Shown here: in pieces, positions 42,525-57,304 of the stretch
Layout: the number at the start of each line of letters is the position of its first letter
Position numbering within the stretch: the first letter of the stretch is position 1
NCBI GenBank assembly: GCA_029204225.1
Contig: CM055103.1
Location: forward strand, 47,993,958-48,057,957
Direction: 5' to 3'
DNA length: 64,000 nucleotides
From: Diphasiastrum complanatum
Taxonomy: Eukaryota; Streptophyta; Lycopodiopsida; Lycopodiales; Lycopodiaceae
The notes under the pieces: model-generated
The model's database searches: none
Told to the model about the DNA's origin: nothing
The model's input: only the letters and a program-made list of their open reading frames with translations
Position numbers and translations under genes: made by a program

Positions 42525-45500
42525 TGAGGATGGACAACTTTCTCTCACTCATAATGATGGCAAAGCTCTCTTTGCCAAGGATAAGCACAAAGGGAGGATC
42601 AAGAACCAACATCAACAATCCTCAAGCAAGGACAAAGTCAAATCCAAAGACAAAGATGAAGAGGAAGATGATTCCTCTAATGCTTCATCATCCAAGCTCA
42701 AGAAGAAGAAGATCAAGTGCTTTTATTGTGGCAAGAAAGGTCATTATGCCACCAATTGCTTCAAGAAGAAGAATCAACTCAAGCAAGCCAACATGACCAA
42801 TGAGAAGGAAGACACTATTGCAAGTGATGGAGAGGGATCTCTTATGGTCTCTAGTTTCTCATCTACTCCTTTCAAGAAGGACAGCCTATGGTATATTGAT
42901 AGTGGAGCCTCTTCACATATGTGTAGCTCCAAGGACTCTTTCTCTTCTATTGCACCTTATGATGGAGTCAAGAAATCAATATACACTGCAAATGATTTTG
43001 AGTGTCCTATTGAAGGCATAGGGAACATTCCCTTGAAGCTTTCATCCTCTAAAGTTCTTTCTCTCTCTAAAGTTCTTTATGTACCTAAGCTTACCAAGAA
43101 TCTTATTAGTGTTGGCCAATTGCTTGATAATGGCCTTGATGTAAAATTCAATGTTGATACTTGCACTATCAAGAAGAATGATGAGATACTTGCATTAGGA
43201 TCTAGATTTGGTGGCATCTATAAACTAGATCCAAATGAGTATGTGAATGCTTGTAATGTTGCTCTTGTGAACAAGCTCTCTATGGAGGAATTATGGCATA
43301 GGAGGTTGGGACATCCCAACTACAAATCCATGCTCTCTATGATCAAAGAAGCCAAAGCTATTGGCTTGCCAAAGTCACTCTCCAAGAAGATCAAGCCTTG
43401 TGAGGCTTGTGCTATTGCTAAATCTCACAAAAAGCCATTTACAAGATCTTCTATCAAAAGCAAGCATCCTTTGGAGTTAATCCACTCGGATGTGCATTTC
43501 TCATCAACTACAAGCAAGGGAGGAGCCACTTGTTTTGTTACTTTCATTGATGATTACACAAGATTCACTTGGATATATCTTCTTGCTTCTAAATCTATGG
43601 TGTTTGATCATTTCCTTATTTTCAAAGCCTATGTAGAGAAGCAATTCTCATTCAAGATTAAAGCTCTTAGAAGTGATGGAGGTGGTGAATATATCTCCAA
43701 TAAATTTCAAGATTTTTGTGAGCTTGAAGGCATTAAAAGAGATTTTTCTTGTGCCTATTCTCCATCTCAAAATGGAGTGGCCGAGAGAAAGAATAGATCT
43801 CTATGTGAATGTGCAAAATCTATGAGAATTGAGACATCTTTGCCCAGAGATTTTTGGGGAGAAGCCATTAATTGTGCAAATTATCTTTGCAATAGGCTCT
43901 CACATATAGCTCTTGGAGGAAAGTCACCATATGAAATCTTATTTTTGAAGAAGCCTAAGGTTGATCACCTTAGAGTTTTTGGATGCTTATGCTTTGTCCA
44001 TATTCCCTTGGAAACAAGGAAGAAGGAAGATCCTAGTGCATGCAAAGGGATCATGGTTGGATACTCATCCACCAAGAAGGCCTATAGAGTCTTTATACAC
44101 TCTACTTCTCAAGTTATTGAAAGTAGAGATGTTGTCTTTCATGAAGATCAACACTCATCTTTTGAAGAGGCCGAGATCAAGAAATCTATGGATGCATCAT
44201 CAATTATTGATCTTGAAGACAATCATGATGTGATGGGGACTCACCTCGGATTTGAAGAGGACTCTCCTCGGATTTTCTCACCAAGAAGATCCATGAGAGA
44301 TAGATCCGAGCCTAAGAGGCTCTCATATGATGACAAAGGCAAACAAGTGGATCTTGATTCCACTAATTATGTTTTTTATGTCTCTCATGAAGAGCCAAAG
44401 AATGTACAAGAGGCACTCAATACCAAGGAGTAGTATGATGCCATGAAGCAAGAGTATGATGCATTGATTACCAACAATACTTGGGAGCTTGTGGATCCTC
44501 CATCCAACAAGCATGTGATTGTTTGCAAGTGGGTATTTCGGATCAAGTTCAATCATGATGGCACCATCAACAAGCACAAAGCAAGATTATGTGCCAAAGG
44601 ATTTGCTCAAATCCATGGTCTTGATTATGAGGAGACCTTTGCACCCGTTGCAAAGATGGTGACAATAAGAATTCTTATTTCTCTTGCTTGTTTTTTCAAG
44701 TGGAAGGTGTTCCAATTAGATGTATCCAATGCTTTTCTAAATGGTTATTTTGAGGAGGAGATCTATATGGAACAACCTCAAGGATTCATCAAGGATGATT
44801 CCAAAGTGTGCTTGCTCTTCAAAAGTCTTTATGGACTCAAGCAAGCACCAAGATCATGGTATTAAAGACTTAACTCTTTTCTTATTTCATTAGGATTTAC
44901 TCTTAGTGACTATGATCCTTCCATGTATCTAAAGTTTGTTGATAGCAATATTGTCATTCTTCTAATTTATGTTGATGACATTATTCTTTGTGGAAGTTGT
45001 ATCAAGCTAGTTGATGAAACCAAGCTAGCACTTGGATGTGAGTTTAAAATGCAAGATCTAGGAGAGATGCATTACATCCTAGGCCTAGAAATTGATTTTT
45101 ATGAAAATCATGTCTTTATATGCCAATCTAGATATGCTCACTCTATGCTGAAAAAATTCCGTATGGAAAATTCTAAGAGCGTAGATACTCCAATGGAGCA
45201 AATTGTAAAAGATCCTAATAAAGGTGATGAAAGATCCTTTGAGGACATCACACTTTTTAGGAGTCTTGTAGGCTCCTTGATTTGGCTTACAATTACTAGG
45301 TCCGATCTAAGTTTTTGTGTGCACAAATTGAGTCAATTTATGCAAGATCCTAAGATCCATCATTAAAAGATGGCCAAGAGGATTTTAAGATATGTATCTT
45401 CATCTTGTGATTATGGTCTACTCTATAAAAGTGAAGATCTATCCATTATTGGCTACTCGAATTCGGACTTTGCAAGTGACGAGATGGATCGAAAGTCTAT

Positions 45501-45933
45501 TAGTGCATACACTATCTTTCTTGGAGGCAATCTTATATCTTGGCTTTCCAAAAAGCAAGATACTATATCTCTCTCTTCATGTGAGGCCGAGTACAAAGCA
45601 CTCACTACAACTACCAAAGAAGTGCTTTGGATCAAGAGGTTATTAATGGAGCTAAAGTGCATCAAGGAGGATGATCTACCAATGATCAAGTGTGATAACA
45701 TCTCGGCCCAAGCTCTTGCCAATAATCCCATATTTCATGCAAGAAGCAAGCACATAGAAGTGGCACACCATTTTGTGAGAGAAAAGCTTATTGGAGGTGA
45801 AATCTATTTGGAGCATGTCAACTCATCCTCTTGTATTGCCGATCTACTCACCAAGCCTTTGAGCAAAAGTGCTTTCATCAAGCATAGATCTAATCTTGGA
45901 GTTATATCAAGATCAATGCTCAAATCTTCATAG
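42525..45933 (+). pseudogene. copia element 3: zinc knuckle, protease, integrase, RT and RNase H
   Basis: One frame from 42525 to a TAG at 45931. Domains: zinc knuckle CFYCGKKGHYATNC (all CCHC residues present, 42718-42760); protease WYIDSGASSHMC; pre-integrase EELWHRRLGHPNYKSM...CEAC; integrase LIHSDVHF, RSDGGGEYIS, SQNGVAERKNRS (D, D, E present); RT CKWVFRIKFNHDGTINKHKA, QLDVSNAFLNGYFEEEIYME, LYGLKQAPRSWY and LLIYVDDIILCG; RNase H with LSSCEAEYKALTTTTKEVLW, NNPIFHARSKHIEVAHHFVR and IADLLTKPLSK. Three in-frame stops are the only breaks: TAG at 44434 (Trp usual), TAA near 44866 (WY*RLN) and TAA near 45367 (HH*KMAKR, Trp usual). Catalytic residues are kept, so inactivation looks recent relative to the neighbours. 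Confidence 0.95.
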
Positions 45934-45942
45934 ATGATTTTT

Positions 45943-45951
45943 TAGGAGGAG
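45943..45951 (+). promoter_or_regulatory. polypurine tract
   Basis: TAGGAGGAG immediately before the 3' LTR start (TGTGAAG), as expected for plus-strand priming in LTR elements. Confidence 0.75.
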
Positions 45952-46718
45952 TGTGAAGAATTGAAAAAGATTATCTATGTTAGATATAGGGGTCTTATGT
46001 TTTTTACATCAAGCATCTAGGTGTAGGATGTTGATAGGAATAAATTTGGCACAGATGGCAAATTATGCATTTCCACTTGTAATGCCACTATTGAGCCAAA
46101 ATAGAGTAAGAGGCTAAACATGTGCCAATTAGAGTGTAGACAAGTGTAAAGCTTTTGTTTAATGAATTTTAAGAAGTCCAATAGGATTTAGAGGTGGAAC
46201 CTTGTGAGGTCCAATAAGAAATTGAGGTGTGCTTGAATATAGTCCAATAGAATTAAGAGGTGCATGGATCAATGATCCAATAGGATCAAGAGGTGACAAA
46301 ATATGGTCCAATCATAGTTAAGCATAGTGGTAGCTCGTGGATCTACTAGTATCATTGTACTCCTCATTTTGGATCTAATTGATTTAGTGATTTCATGGAT
46401 TTTGTGAGTTATTGGATTTCTAGCTTCTCTCTCTACTCGAGAGCTCATGATGTTTTTTCTCTCTCTACCCGAGAGCTCATGATGCTTTTTTCTCTCTACC
46501 CGAGGAGAGCTGCTTGTTTTTACTTAGATTATTTTTTGAATACTTCCCACACGTGTGAGTGAGAGTTGGAAGTGATTGAATGCATGTAGTAGTGTGCTTT
46601 TGCCATAGATTCAAAGATAGATTTTGAATCTCAATCTAGTCTTGATCTTGGTGCTTCTACACACCTTAGGAGATCACAAGTACATGTAGTGGACAGTCCA
46701 CACGTGTGAAATTCAACA
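45952..46718 (+). mobile_element. copia element 3: 3' LTR, full length ~767 bp
   Basis: Starts TGTGAAGAATTG and ends GTGTGAAATTCAACA. Compared with the 5' copy it carries an extra ~28 bp: a duplicated CTCTCTCTACCCGAGAGCTCATGATG block near 46425-46500. CACACGTGTG occurs at about 46550 and 46700. Just outside the LTR the phrase GACAGTCCACACGTGTGAAATCAACA is repeated once more (46719-46744). Confidence 0.92.
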
Positions 46719-46744
46719 GACAGTCCACACGTGTGAAATCAACA

Positions 46745-48057
46745 AAAATGACAGCTCCAAAAAAAACTCTTGAATCCTTGGCAGCTCTTTAAAAATAGTG
46801 ACCTTCTATAATCTGTGCAAGGTAAAAATGTGATATTTATTTGGCCTTGTGAAAAAATTGAAAAACTATAAAAACTATCAGAATGAAGTAATGTAGTGAT
46901 TTTCATAAAATTAAGTTGATATGTTTATTCCACACCTGACTTATGCAAATTATAACAAAAAAACATTTATTTTGTATTACAAATGTTTTTGGAGTCATTG
47001 AAAACAACTACCAGACAAAATTGTTACATGTCCACTTTATGTGCACCACTACAACTAATGTTTTTCTTTTAAATCTATGAGTAAATAATAGATTTCAAAG
47101 ACAAGAGAAAATGATTTTTAAAAAATGAACCCATAGTTGATGATTGGAGTTTAAAAATCTAAGTTGTATTGGTTGCTAATTTGAAGTAGACAATAACAAA
47201 TCATTTAGAAATGTCAATCTTTTCTATTTTGAAAGCATGTATTGGGTTTACTTTGCAACCATCATCCTCAAGTCATCTTCAACCAGTGAAATCACAATTG
47301 GAAGGTTTTGTGCCAATATTGGATATTGCTTTAGAAGAAGATATGTTGATTGACTCCAAACAATAAGACATGTCTTTAAGTTTCACAATAGAGTGTAATT
47401 GATCAGGTACTAAATGGAGAGACATTGGTCAAAATTTTCTAAAAATACATATTTGAAAAAAAAAATGTACATATGTTTTTAATCTTCTACAAATTGTTTG
47501 AATTTTGCTTCTTCAAAAATCATGTTATCTACTCTCATGTATTAACCGCACAAGCGTCATTCTCAACTTGTCATCAACACAATAATGTCGATATACAAGG
47601 TTTTTCTGTCAACATTAGATATTGATTCAGAAGAAGATATGTCCGTTGACTTCGATGAAAAAGACGACTCTTCACCTTCATCAATTGAAAAAGAGTGTTT
47701 AGAATTGTCAAGTTCTGAATTGAGAAGCATTAGTAAAAATTTGTTTAAAAATGTACCTTGAAAAAAAAAGTGTATACATACTTTGAGGCCTTTTGTATTT
47801 TTTATGAGATTTGGATTCTTGAAAATCATCTGTTGTCTTGAAATCTTTTATTTTTTATTAGGGTGATTTTATGAAGTTTATAAAAAAAATTCTAATGATC
47901 TATTGTAAAAAGTACATCTTTTGTACTTTTTTTTATATAATTTGGAGATTAACTAAGAGAAATCCATGATTTTGGCCTAAAACTAGGACCACTAAAAAAT
48001 ACCAAAAAAAGATATTCTTTTTTAGGTCAAAGTCCCAAAAAAAGGTCATCATGTTCT
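46745..48057. other. no gene; a divergent ~80-bp direct repeat
   Basis: AT-rich. The phrase CATTAGATATTGATTCAGAAG (A)GAAGATATGTcCGTTGACT occurs at about 47610-47660 and in a related form at about 47310-47360, about 300 bp apart with similar flanks. A frame at 47563-47829 (minus) spans one copy but is not recognised. Confidence 0.4.
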
Positions 48058-48690
48058 TTGCTCCAAGGTCACATGGACATGACTCAGTTGGAGAAGGAAC
48101 ATATATTTCAAGAATCGGATACCATGGCCATGGAAATGGATAATGTGCTACATACACCAATGGAACCAAGGCCGGTAGGCACCAAGGCCAGTATCAAGAA
48201 AGAAAATCAGCTATTTGCTACACAAATTAGACAACTACACAGCTACTTTGGAAGCATTTCAAAAGAAATTTGATGATTATAAGAAGTTGGTTGCACAAGA
48301 ATTGACAAAGGCCAAGGAGATCAACAAGAGCCACGAACAGTCAGCCTCTGTCATGTTTCAAGAAACTCCACAGATCCAGATGCCTATAATGTCACTTCTC
48401 TTGTCACCACAAGTTGATTTGGACCAAAGGCAAGAGATACGGGTGTTGAAATGATGGATGTGGACCTTGGGCAAGCTGAAAAAGTCATAGACATTCCATC
48501 ATCGGAAGCAGGCCATCATCAAGAAGTATTTCGGTCAAAAGAGCTTTCCAGAGACAGGTCACCATTGAGGAGGAGATCGATGCATTTCTACAACAACATC
48601 AACATGAATCATCCCTATGTGTCGGGTTGTCAAGTTCAAGATTTCAGAGATAGAGAAAGAAAAAGAATTGGATAAGCTACCAACAATGGA
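48058..48690 (+). pseudogene. unrecognised broken coding region, coiled-coil-like
   Basis: Three overlapping plus frames (48058-48273, 48215-48454, 48451-48675) join into a charged, helix-rich product: LEKEHIFQESDTMAMEMDNV, LEAFQKKFDDYKKLVAQELT, EINKSHEQSASVMFQETPQI. Frame changes every ~200 bp suggest decay. It could be a gag or a host coiled-coil remnant. No diagnostic motif is present. Confidence 0.3.
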
Positions 48691-48889
48691 TAAAATTCGG
48701 CGTGAGGCAAATCAAAGTCCGAAATAAATAAATCTCGCGAGGTGTCAAGATGTATCAAAGAAACATTTCACTGTCTTTTTTTTTTTTTTTGGGGTTGAAG
48801 ATTAACAAAGAGATATAAAGGTTCTAAGCAAAAGACAAAATGTTTAACATCTCAAGGAACCTTGACTTTTATTTTTCGTCTGATTCACT

Positions 48890-49290
48890 AATAATATATT
48901 TTTTTATTTAGAAGCTTTAGAAAGACAGACGAAGGTTTTCCGCCGAGAACTGATATTTTTGTAGAAAAGCGATTCATACAAAAAGTTATCATAAACTTAG
49001 AGAACATTTACTTAGTCTTCTATTTTTAGTACATTTTATAGTTTTTCTGACGAAGGTTCCTCTCAGAGAACTGATACTCTTTCATAAAGGTGTGAAATTT
49101 TTTACAAAAGGTTACCAAAAATTAGTGCAATATTCAGTTGGCCTTCTATTTTTAGAATATTTGATAGTTTCTTTTACGAAGGTTCCTCACAGAGAACTGA
49201 TATTCTTGCAAAAAGGTGTGAAACTTTCTATAAAGATAATTAGAACCTAGTGGAACGTTTAACTTGGCCTTCTATTTTTTGAATATTTTA
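48890..49290. repeat. tandem array, ~121-126-bp unit, three copies
   Basis: GAGAACTGATA recurs at 48945, 49066 and 49192, each preceded by CGAAGGTT(T/C)(T/C)C and followed by ...GGTGTGAAA(T/C)TTT, ...TTGGCCTTCTATTTTT and TTTTATAGTTT. Confidence 0.85.
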
Positions 49291-49364
49291 TAGTTTTTTT
49301 TTGGGTTTTTTTTTTAATATATTTGATGGGTTGTCTCTCTCACTTGGCTATTATGAATTTTGGT

Positions 49365-49945
49365 TTATGACAAGTAATTTTTGTTTTTGCTTTTGCTTTT
49401 TTGTCAATTTAAAAAATTTGTAACTTGCTCATTACTTAATGAAATGTAAAAAAAAATAATCTTTAGAAAGTCCTTTCAATGCTCTACAACCATGTTTTAT
49501 TGAGATCGCATTAAGAAAAACAGAAAGTTGGGCAAAAAAATGGAACAAACATGACAAAAGAATAAAAGAATCTGGAAGTTATGGTTTATGACAAGTTTAT
49601 TTGAATTTTGTTGCCAACTTCAAAAATTTGTAAATTGCTCACAAAATGTATTAAGAATTATATTCCTAGAAAGTCCTTTCAATGCTCTACAGCTTTGTCT
49701 ACTGAAATAAATTCAAGAAAAATAGAAAGTAAAAAAAAAAAAAATCAAGCAGGACAAAAAAATAAAATTTCAATTTTTTTTTTGTTTGACATATTTACAA
49801 AATTTTATTGCCAACTTCAAAAATTTGTAACTTGCTTATTACTTGGTGAAATCTAAAAAAAAACTTATATCTCCTAAAAATTCTTTCAATGCTCTACAAC
49901 TATACCTATTTAGATCAAATTACAAAGAACAAAAGTTCATGCAAA
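49365..49945. repeat. tandem array, ~205-bp unit, three copies
   Basis: CTTTCAATGCTCTACA recurs at 49473, 49676 and 49883 (spacings 203 and 207). Shared landmarks are CAACTTCAAAAATTTGTAA and GAAAAACAGAAAGT-like words. It is AT-rich and non-coding. Confidence 0.85.
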
Positions 49946-50843
<898 letters not shown>

Positions 50844-50893
50844 TGAGAGTGCATGAGGAGAGGGAGGTCAGAGCGCGTGCGAGAGTCAGTTTT

Positions 50894-50925
50894 TAGGTTT
50901 AGGTTTAGGGTTTTTAGGGTTTATT
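50894..50925. repeat. short degenerate telomere-like run
   Basis: TTAGGTTTAGGTTTAGGG then TTTTTAGGGTTT: three to four imperfect TTTAGGG-like words, 50 bp past the long (AG)n array. Confidence 0.6.
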
Positions 50926-53185
<2,260 letters not shown>

Positions 53186-53640
53186 TCATGATCCATGTTC
53201 CTTCATTAAGACTACACCCTTGACAAGGTCAACCTTCATAATTTTTTTGCCATGACTCCAACTAAAAGTAAGCTCTTCTTTCTCATGCACATTAGTGATG
53301 TTCTTTGTCTTTTCATTAGAAATTGAATTGGAATATTTTTCACTTCTTGAATTTGGCGCTTCTTTCCATTGGCCTAAGTAACCTTTACCCCTAGAATCAA
53401 CGAACCATCTTGCACCATTATCAATTGTTGAAGCCAATGCCAATGAGAACACATTGATTTCATCATCTTCTACTTCATCCTCTACTTTTTCTTCAGCTAG
53501 ATTTCTCTGTTTCTTCACTTCTTTTGCTTATAACATTTCCTAGCCCACTACACTTTGCTTATGACAATAATAACACTTGTCTTTTTTGTTTTGCTTTGTG
53601 CACCACTTGTGCCTTATGCACAAGTTCCACATCTCTTGTT
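53186..53640 (-). pseudogene. copia gag-protease fragment of a second lineage
   Basis: Minus strand: KCYYCHKQSVVG*EML (about 53530-53575) is a zinc knuckle whose His/Cys half has decayed. After stops, KKQRNLAEEKVEDEVEDDEI and NVFSLALASTIDNGARWFVD-SRG follow. The last matches the copia protease entrance (A....WxxDSGA) with the Gly and Ala lost. It differs from elements 2 and 3 in sequence. Confidence 0.55.
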
Positions 53641-54762
53641 GGCTCTCCAATCACATCCAGGAAGCAGTTTGTTGGAGTGAATACCACCTGAAACTTGCCT
53701 CCCTTTACCATGAACTTTGAGCCACAAAGACTTGGCCTTGCACCATGAAGATCCCCTTGAAACCATTTGTTGAGAAGACTCATCCTCAAGCCTTGGCAAA
53801 TCTCTATCATACACTTTGAATTTTGGCAGATTTGAGAATCCTACCATCATCCTCTTGATTGAAATTGGATCCTCCTTACTCCTTATGTGCAAAGGAATAT
53901 TGGCAAAGAAAATGGATCTAAATATCCCCAAAATATCAACTATTGCAATCTTCATATCAAGCACTTTTGATAAGAGGTACCTCCAATTGAAGTCTTCAAG
54001 CAAGAAGTCACATGAAATAGCACTATCTTTGCTTCTACATGATGAAATGAAATCATTCAAATGAAAAAGATAAGAGAATTGATGAGAAGTAGACCTACTT
54101 GGCAATAACTGTCCATGTGCTTTTGCCAAAGCACTATCCTCATAAGCTTCACCATCTTGGACCATAGATTGAGGTAGATTACTTGCCTCCTCCTTGAGAT
54201 GATCCAAGCTCCTCTTGGCCACACTTCCACAAGGATTAGCATCAATTTTGAAAAGCTTACCACAACTAGTCCCTCTTGCTACCTTATCATCATTTCTCTT
54301 CTTGAAATAATTAGAAGCAAAATGCCCCTTCTTACCACATTTGCAACTTGTTGATGTTTGTGATGACTCTTCATCACTCTCCTCCTTTGACTTGTCCTTC
54401 ATGAAATGTTGATGTTGCTCTTTGTCCCTTCCTCTTGGCTTGTCTTTTGTGAAGTATGCTTTCACCTTTCCACCATAGATGGATTCCAATGTGTCCCAAG
54501 CCTCCTGGGATGTGGTACATGAGCCAATATCATACAACAATTCATTTGAAACATTTATCTTTATGATATGTAGAGTCATACTAGCTCTCTTTTTGTACTT
54601 TTGGACCTCTTGGAGCTCTTGAGGCTCCTCCTCAAGTCCTAGCACAATCTTCATCACATATTGGAGCACCAAAATGGACTCCATTCTAGCCTTCCAAATA
54701 GAATAGCTGGAGGTAGATAGTCTCTCACTAGATTTTAATAGAAAGGAACCCATAGATGCCAT
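53614..54762 (-). pseudogene. 382-codon open chimeric ORF derived from copia gag-pol by internal deletions
   Basis: The ATG opens MASMGSFLLKSSERLSTSSY, then SIWKARMESILVLQYVMKIV and TSQEAWDTLESIYGGK (capsid, residues 1-99). About 110 residues of the parent are then missing and the frame resumes in the linker (VKAYFTKDKPRGRDKEQ) and knuckle (SCKCGKKGHFASNYFKKR, residues 139-156; first and last Cys lost). Further joins bring in CGKLFKIDANPCG (pre-integrase linker, ~178-190) and FFANIPLHIRSKEDPISIKR-MMVGF (integrase C-terminus, ~292-318). The frame is kept across every join. No catalytic domain remains. It may be a non-autonomous deletion derivative making a short gag, or chance. ATG and frame are clear; expression is unknown. 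Confidence 0.6.
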
Positions 54763-54979
54763 GTAATAGTGAAAACTCCATGTGATTTAGACAACAAAAT
54801 GTTGCTTCTCTCTCTTGTGCGATAGTAGGATCATTTTCGATCCAATTGTTCAACCCATCCATTCCGGATCCCTCCATTCCCCAACAAAGTATTTGACTTG
54901 AGTTTTGTCACAAACTTGTTTCTTTCGTTTCTTTGTTCTGGGCATTGATGGATTAGGCTTGTTGGGGCTTAGTTTTCAG
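54763..54979. other. spacer 5' of the chimeric copia ORF
   Basis: No primer site (GGCTCTGATACCA type) was found between the gag start and the plus-strand LTR fragment to the right, so the minus element is truncated here. Confidence 0.4.
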
Positions 54980-55163
54980 TAGTACATGTTTCCACACGTG
55001 TGAAACTACTTTGGTTATGAATGTATGCATGTAACTTTGTCTCTCTGCCTTAGATTTCATAAATTGATCTTGGATTTCAATCAATAGAATATCTAAAGTG
55101 CATAAGCTTTGCTTAGGAGATCATTCTCACACATTAGGGCATTCCCACACGTGTGAAAATTCA
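54980..55163 (+). mobile_element. LTR 3' half of the element 3 lineage, plus strand
   Basis: CCACACGTGTGAAAC, ATGAATGTATGCATGTA, CTTAGATTTCATAAATTGAT, TAGGAGATCATTCTCACAC and CCCACACGTGTGAAAATTCAC occur in the same order as in 46545-46718. The terminal CACACGTGTGAAaTTCaCA is present but no primer site follows, so it is a solo or truncated LTR piece. Confidence 0.75.
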
Positions 55164-55369
55164 CAAATGGAGTTGGGATAGTTGTTTGATGGTCCTTGAC
55201 GATAGTCGGTCGATAGGTCGGCCAAGTCGGGTTTCCGATAAAGTCAACCAACTCCGACAAGCAGGGTAACTTTGACAAGTCAAAGTGCCATTCTCTTGTC
55301 TGTCTTTGATAATAGAGTATTTTTGCAGACTGTGTAACAATGCGTTAAAACTACAACAATATAACACCC
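55164..55369. other. unrecognised spacer
   Basis: Contains near-repeated TCGGCCAAGTCGG / GGTCGATAGGTCGG words. No gene. Confidence 0.35.
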
Positions 55370-56727
55370 CCCCTTAATCTGGATCCGTGAATGCCTTGAT
55401 TTTTAGACTAAGCAATGCACAAAATTTGTTGTGTGCATCAATGTTCAAAGCCTTGGTAAACACATCTTTGATCATGTTTTGCGTGCAATAGTACATTAAG
55501 CTTACCTCTCTGTTGAGAATCTTACTTCTTACATAGTGATATCAAATCTCAATGTGCTTACTCCTAGAGTGAGATCTAGGATTGGCCGATAAGGCAATGG
55601 CACTCTGATTATGACAAAGCATAATCGTAGGAGTGTACTAATTCAAACTAATATTTGATAGTAAATTTCTCAACCAAATTGCTTCCTTAATATCTTCAGA
55701 AATAACAATGTATTCTGCTTATGTAGATGAGAGAGCAATACAGGTTTACTTTTGACTGTTCCAAGAGATAGGATCATCATCAAAGAAGAATGTAAATCCA
55801 GATGTGGATTTACAAGCATCTACATCTCCTCCCCAACTTGCATCTGAATATCCACTTAGCTGATGAAGATTGTCGTTGTGGACTTCTCCATAGCAGATGT
55901 AGAGGTCCGTTGTAGCTCAAATGTACCTCATCACTCTAATAAGAGCCTTCGAATGTCTGATGTCAGGATTAGCCATGAATTGGCTTGATGAGCTAATTGC
56001 AAAAGCGATGTCAAGCCTTGTATAGACCATTGCATACATGAGAGAGCTGAGTAGTATCGACTGATACATATACTTCTTATTTTCTCTTTTTTCTACTTTG
56101 TTTGAGGACATTGGTCCTTCAACAGTCGCAGGTCTAGATCCATTGGTGAGTGAGCTTCTTTGCAATTAATCAGTACCTGACAAGAGGATTATGAAGATAC
56201 CTTTGTTGAGTAATGTAGATCAGCCATTTTTCTCCGTCTCGATGAATTTGAATTCCAAGACAATGCTGAACCTCACCTAGATCGGTCATGTCTAATTCGG
56301 AGGACAACCTCCGTTCAGCTTTACCTGATTGGTATTGTTGGGCTGTGTGCACACTCATTTCGATCTTCTGAAGGCTGTGTTGGCTGATGATCCATTCCCT
56401 AGTCGGGTTATTGCTAAGTAACAATAATGTCTTTTTCGGATTCATTGTCGAATAGTTGGTTGACTATAGGCACGCGATGAATTGATCCTCGAGAAAAATT
56501 GTATCCCTTCTAAATAAAATCTGCTGGGTATCGGGGTCGTATATCTTGTAAGTGTTGTTAGAGAAAGTATATCCAATCAAGATGGTCTTTAGACTTTGGA
56601 AGTCAAATTTTTTCTTTGTCTCCTTCGGGATCTATGCATAGGCGATACATCCAAATACTCATAGATTCTTCATTAAAGGCTTAGATCATGTCCAAACCTC
56701 ATGGGGTGTTTTGCCTAAGAGGGCCTT
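55370..56727 (-). pseudogene. copia pol deletion derivative: integrase C-terminus, RT end and RNase H
   Basis: Leftwards from 56727: ALLGKTPHEVW, VFGCIAYA, KKFDFQSLKTILIGYTFSNN and TYKIYDPDTQQILFRRDTIF (integrase C-terminal region), then a jump straight to the RT end LDMTDLGEVQHCLGIQIHRD (56250-56310) without the catalytic YVDD part. Next come SLMYAMVYTRLDIAFAISSS, then RNase H with SANPRSHSRSKHIEI*YHYV and MIKDVFTKALNI. Many stops. The plus-strand LTR at 56728 begins exactly where the integrase homology ends, so that element may have inserted here. Confidence 0.78.
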
Positions 56728-57205
56728 TGTTATGGCCATATTCGATTAAGGACCTGGAATAGTCCTAATATGGTAGACCGGCCCTCCAATGTTCGAGATT
56801 ATTGGTCATGTCGTAATTTAATTCCATTTCAAGGCCTGTTTGTGACTAATTACCTTGAGAGGACCTAGACACTCTAATTGATACATATGGAGTATTGCAT
56901 GTCCGTGTGATGGATATAGGCAGAAGGACTGCATGAAGAGATGTGATCTATTTATAGTTTACCTGCATGGGGTTTGCATGGTTTCATGCACAGGACTCTA
57001 CTCTCTATATAATGAGGTAGGGATTCTCCCGTCGACATATTGGGTTTAGGTTACCAGTTTCTCTCTTCTCCTCTTGCTTCACATAGCATGGCTTGGGGGC
57101 TAGATCCAGGTTTAATCTAGGGGGGGTTGGGCGGTTTCACTCCATAGTCTTTCTTAGTATGTTCTCCTATCCTCATCTTAGGGGTTATCCCTTTGGGTCT
57201 TTACA
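56728..57205 (+). mobile_element. LTR (478 bp) of a second LTR-element family, plus strand
   Basis: Starts TGTTATGGCCAT and ends GGGTCTTTACA, followed by a primer site. A TATA-like CTATATAATGAGG lies near 56995. The start resembles that of the 519-bp LTRs (TGTTATGTCCATG) but the bodies differ, so it is a relative, not a pair mate. Confidence 0.65.
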
Positions 57206-57219
57206 TTGGTATCAGAGCC
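57206..57219 (+). promoter_or_regulatory. primer-binding site (tRNA-Met type)
   Basis: TTGGTATCAGAGCC directly after the LTR end. Confidence 0.75.
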
Positions 57220-57304
57220 AAGTTTCAATTCTGGGACCTGTGGGTTATGGTGTGTTCTAGGACTGTGAAGATCTAATGATCAATGGTGTGTTCTATCCTC
57301 AAAA

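Noticed and set aside
42500-42800. Programmed frameshift between gag and pol in copia element 3
   Set aside because: The shift lies inside gag before the zinc knuckle, with no slippery site recognised and no matching shift seen in relatives. A plain one-base indel is simpler.
50894-50925. A second telomere-fusion site
   Set aside because: Only three or four imperfect words in one orientation. It could arise by chance in AT-rich DNA.
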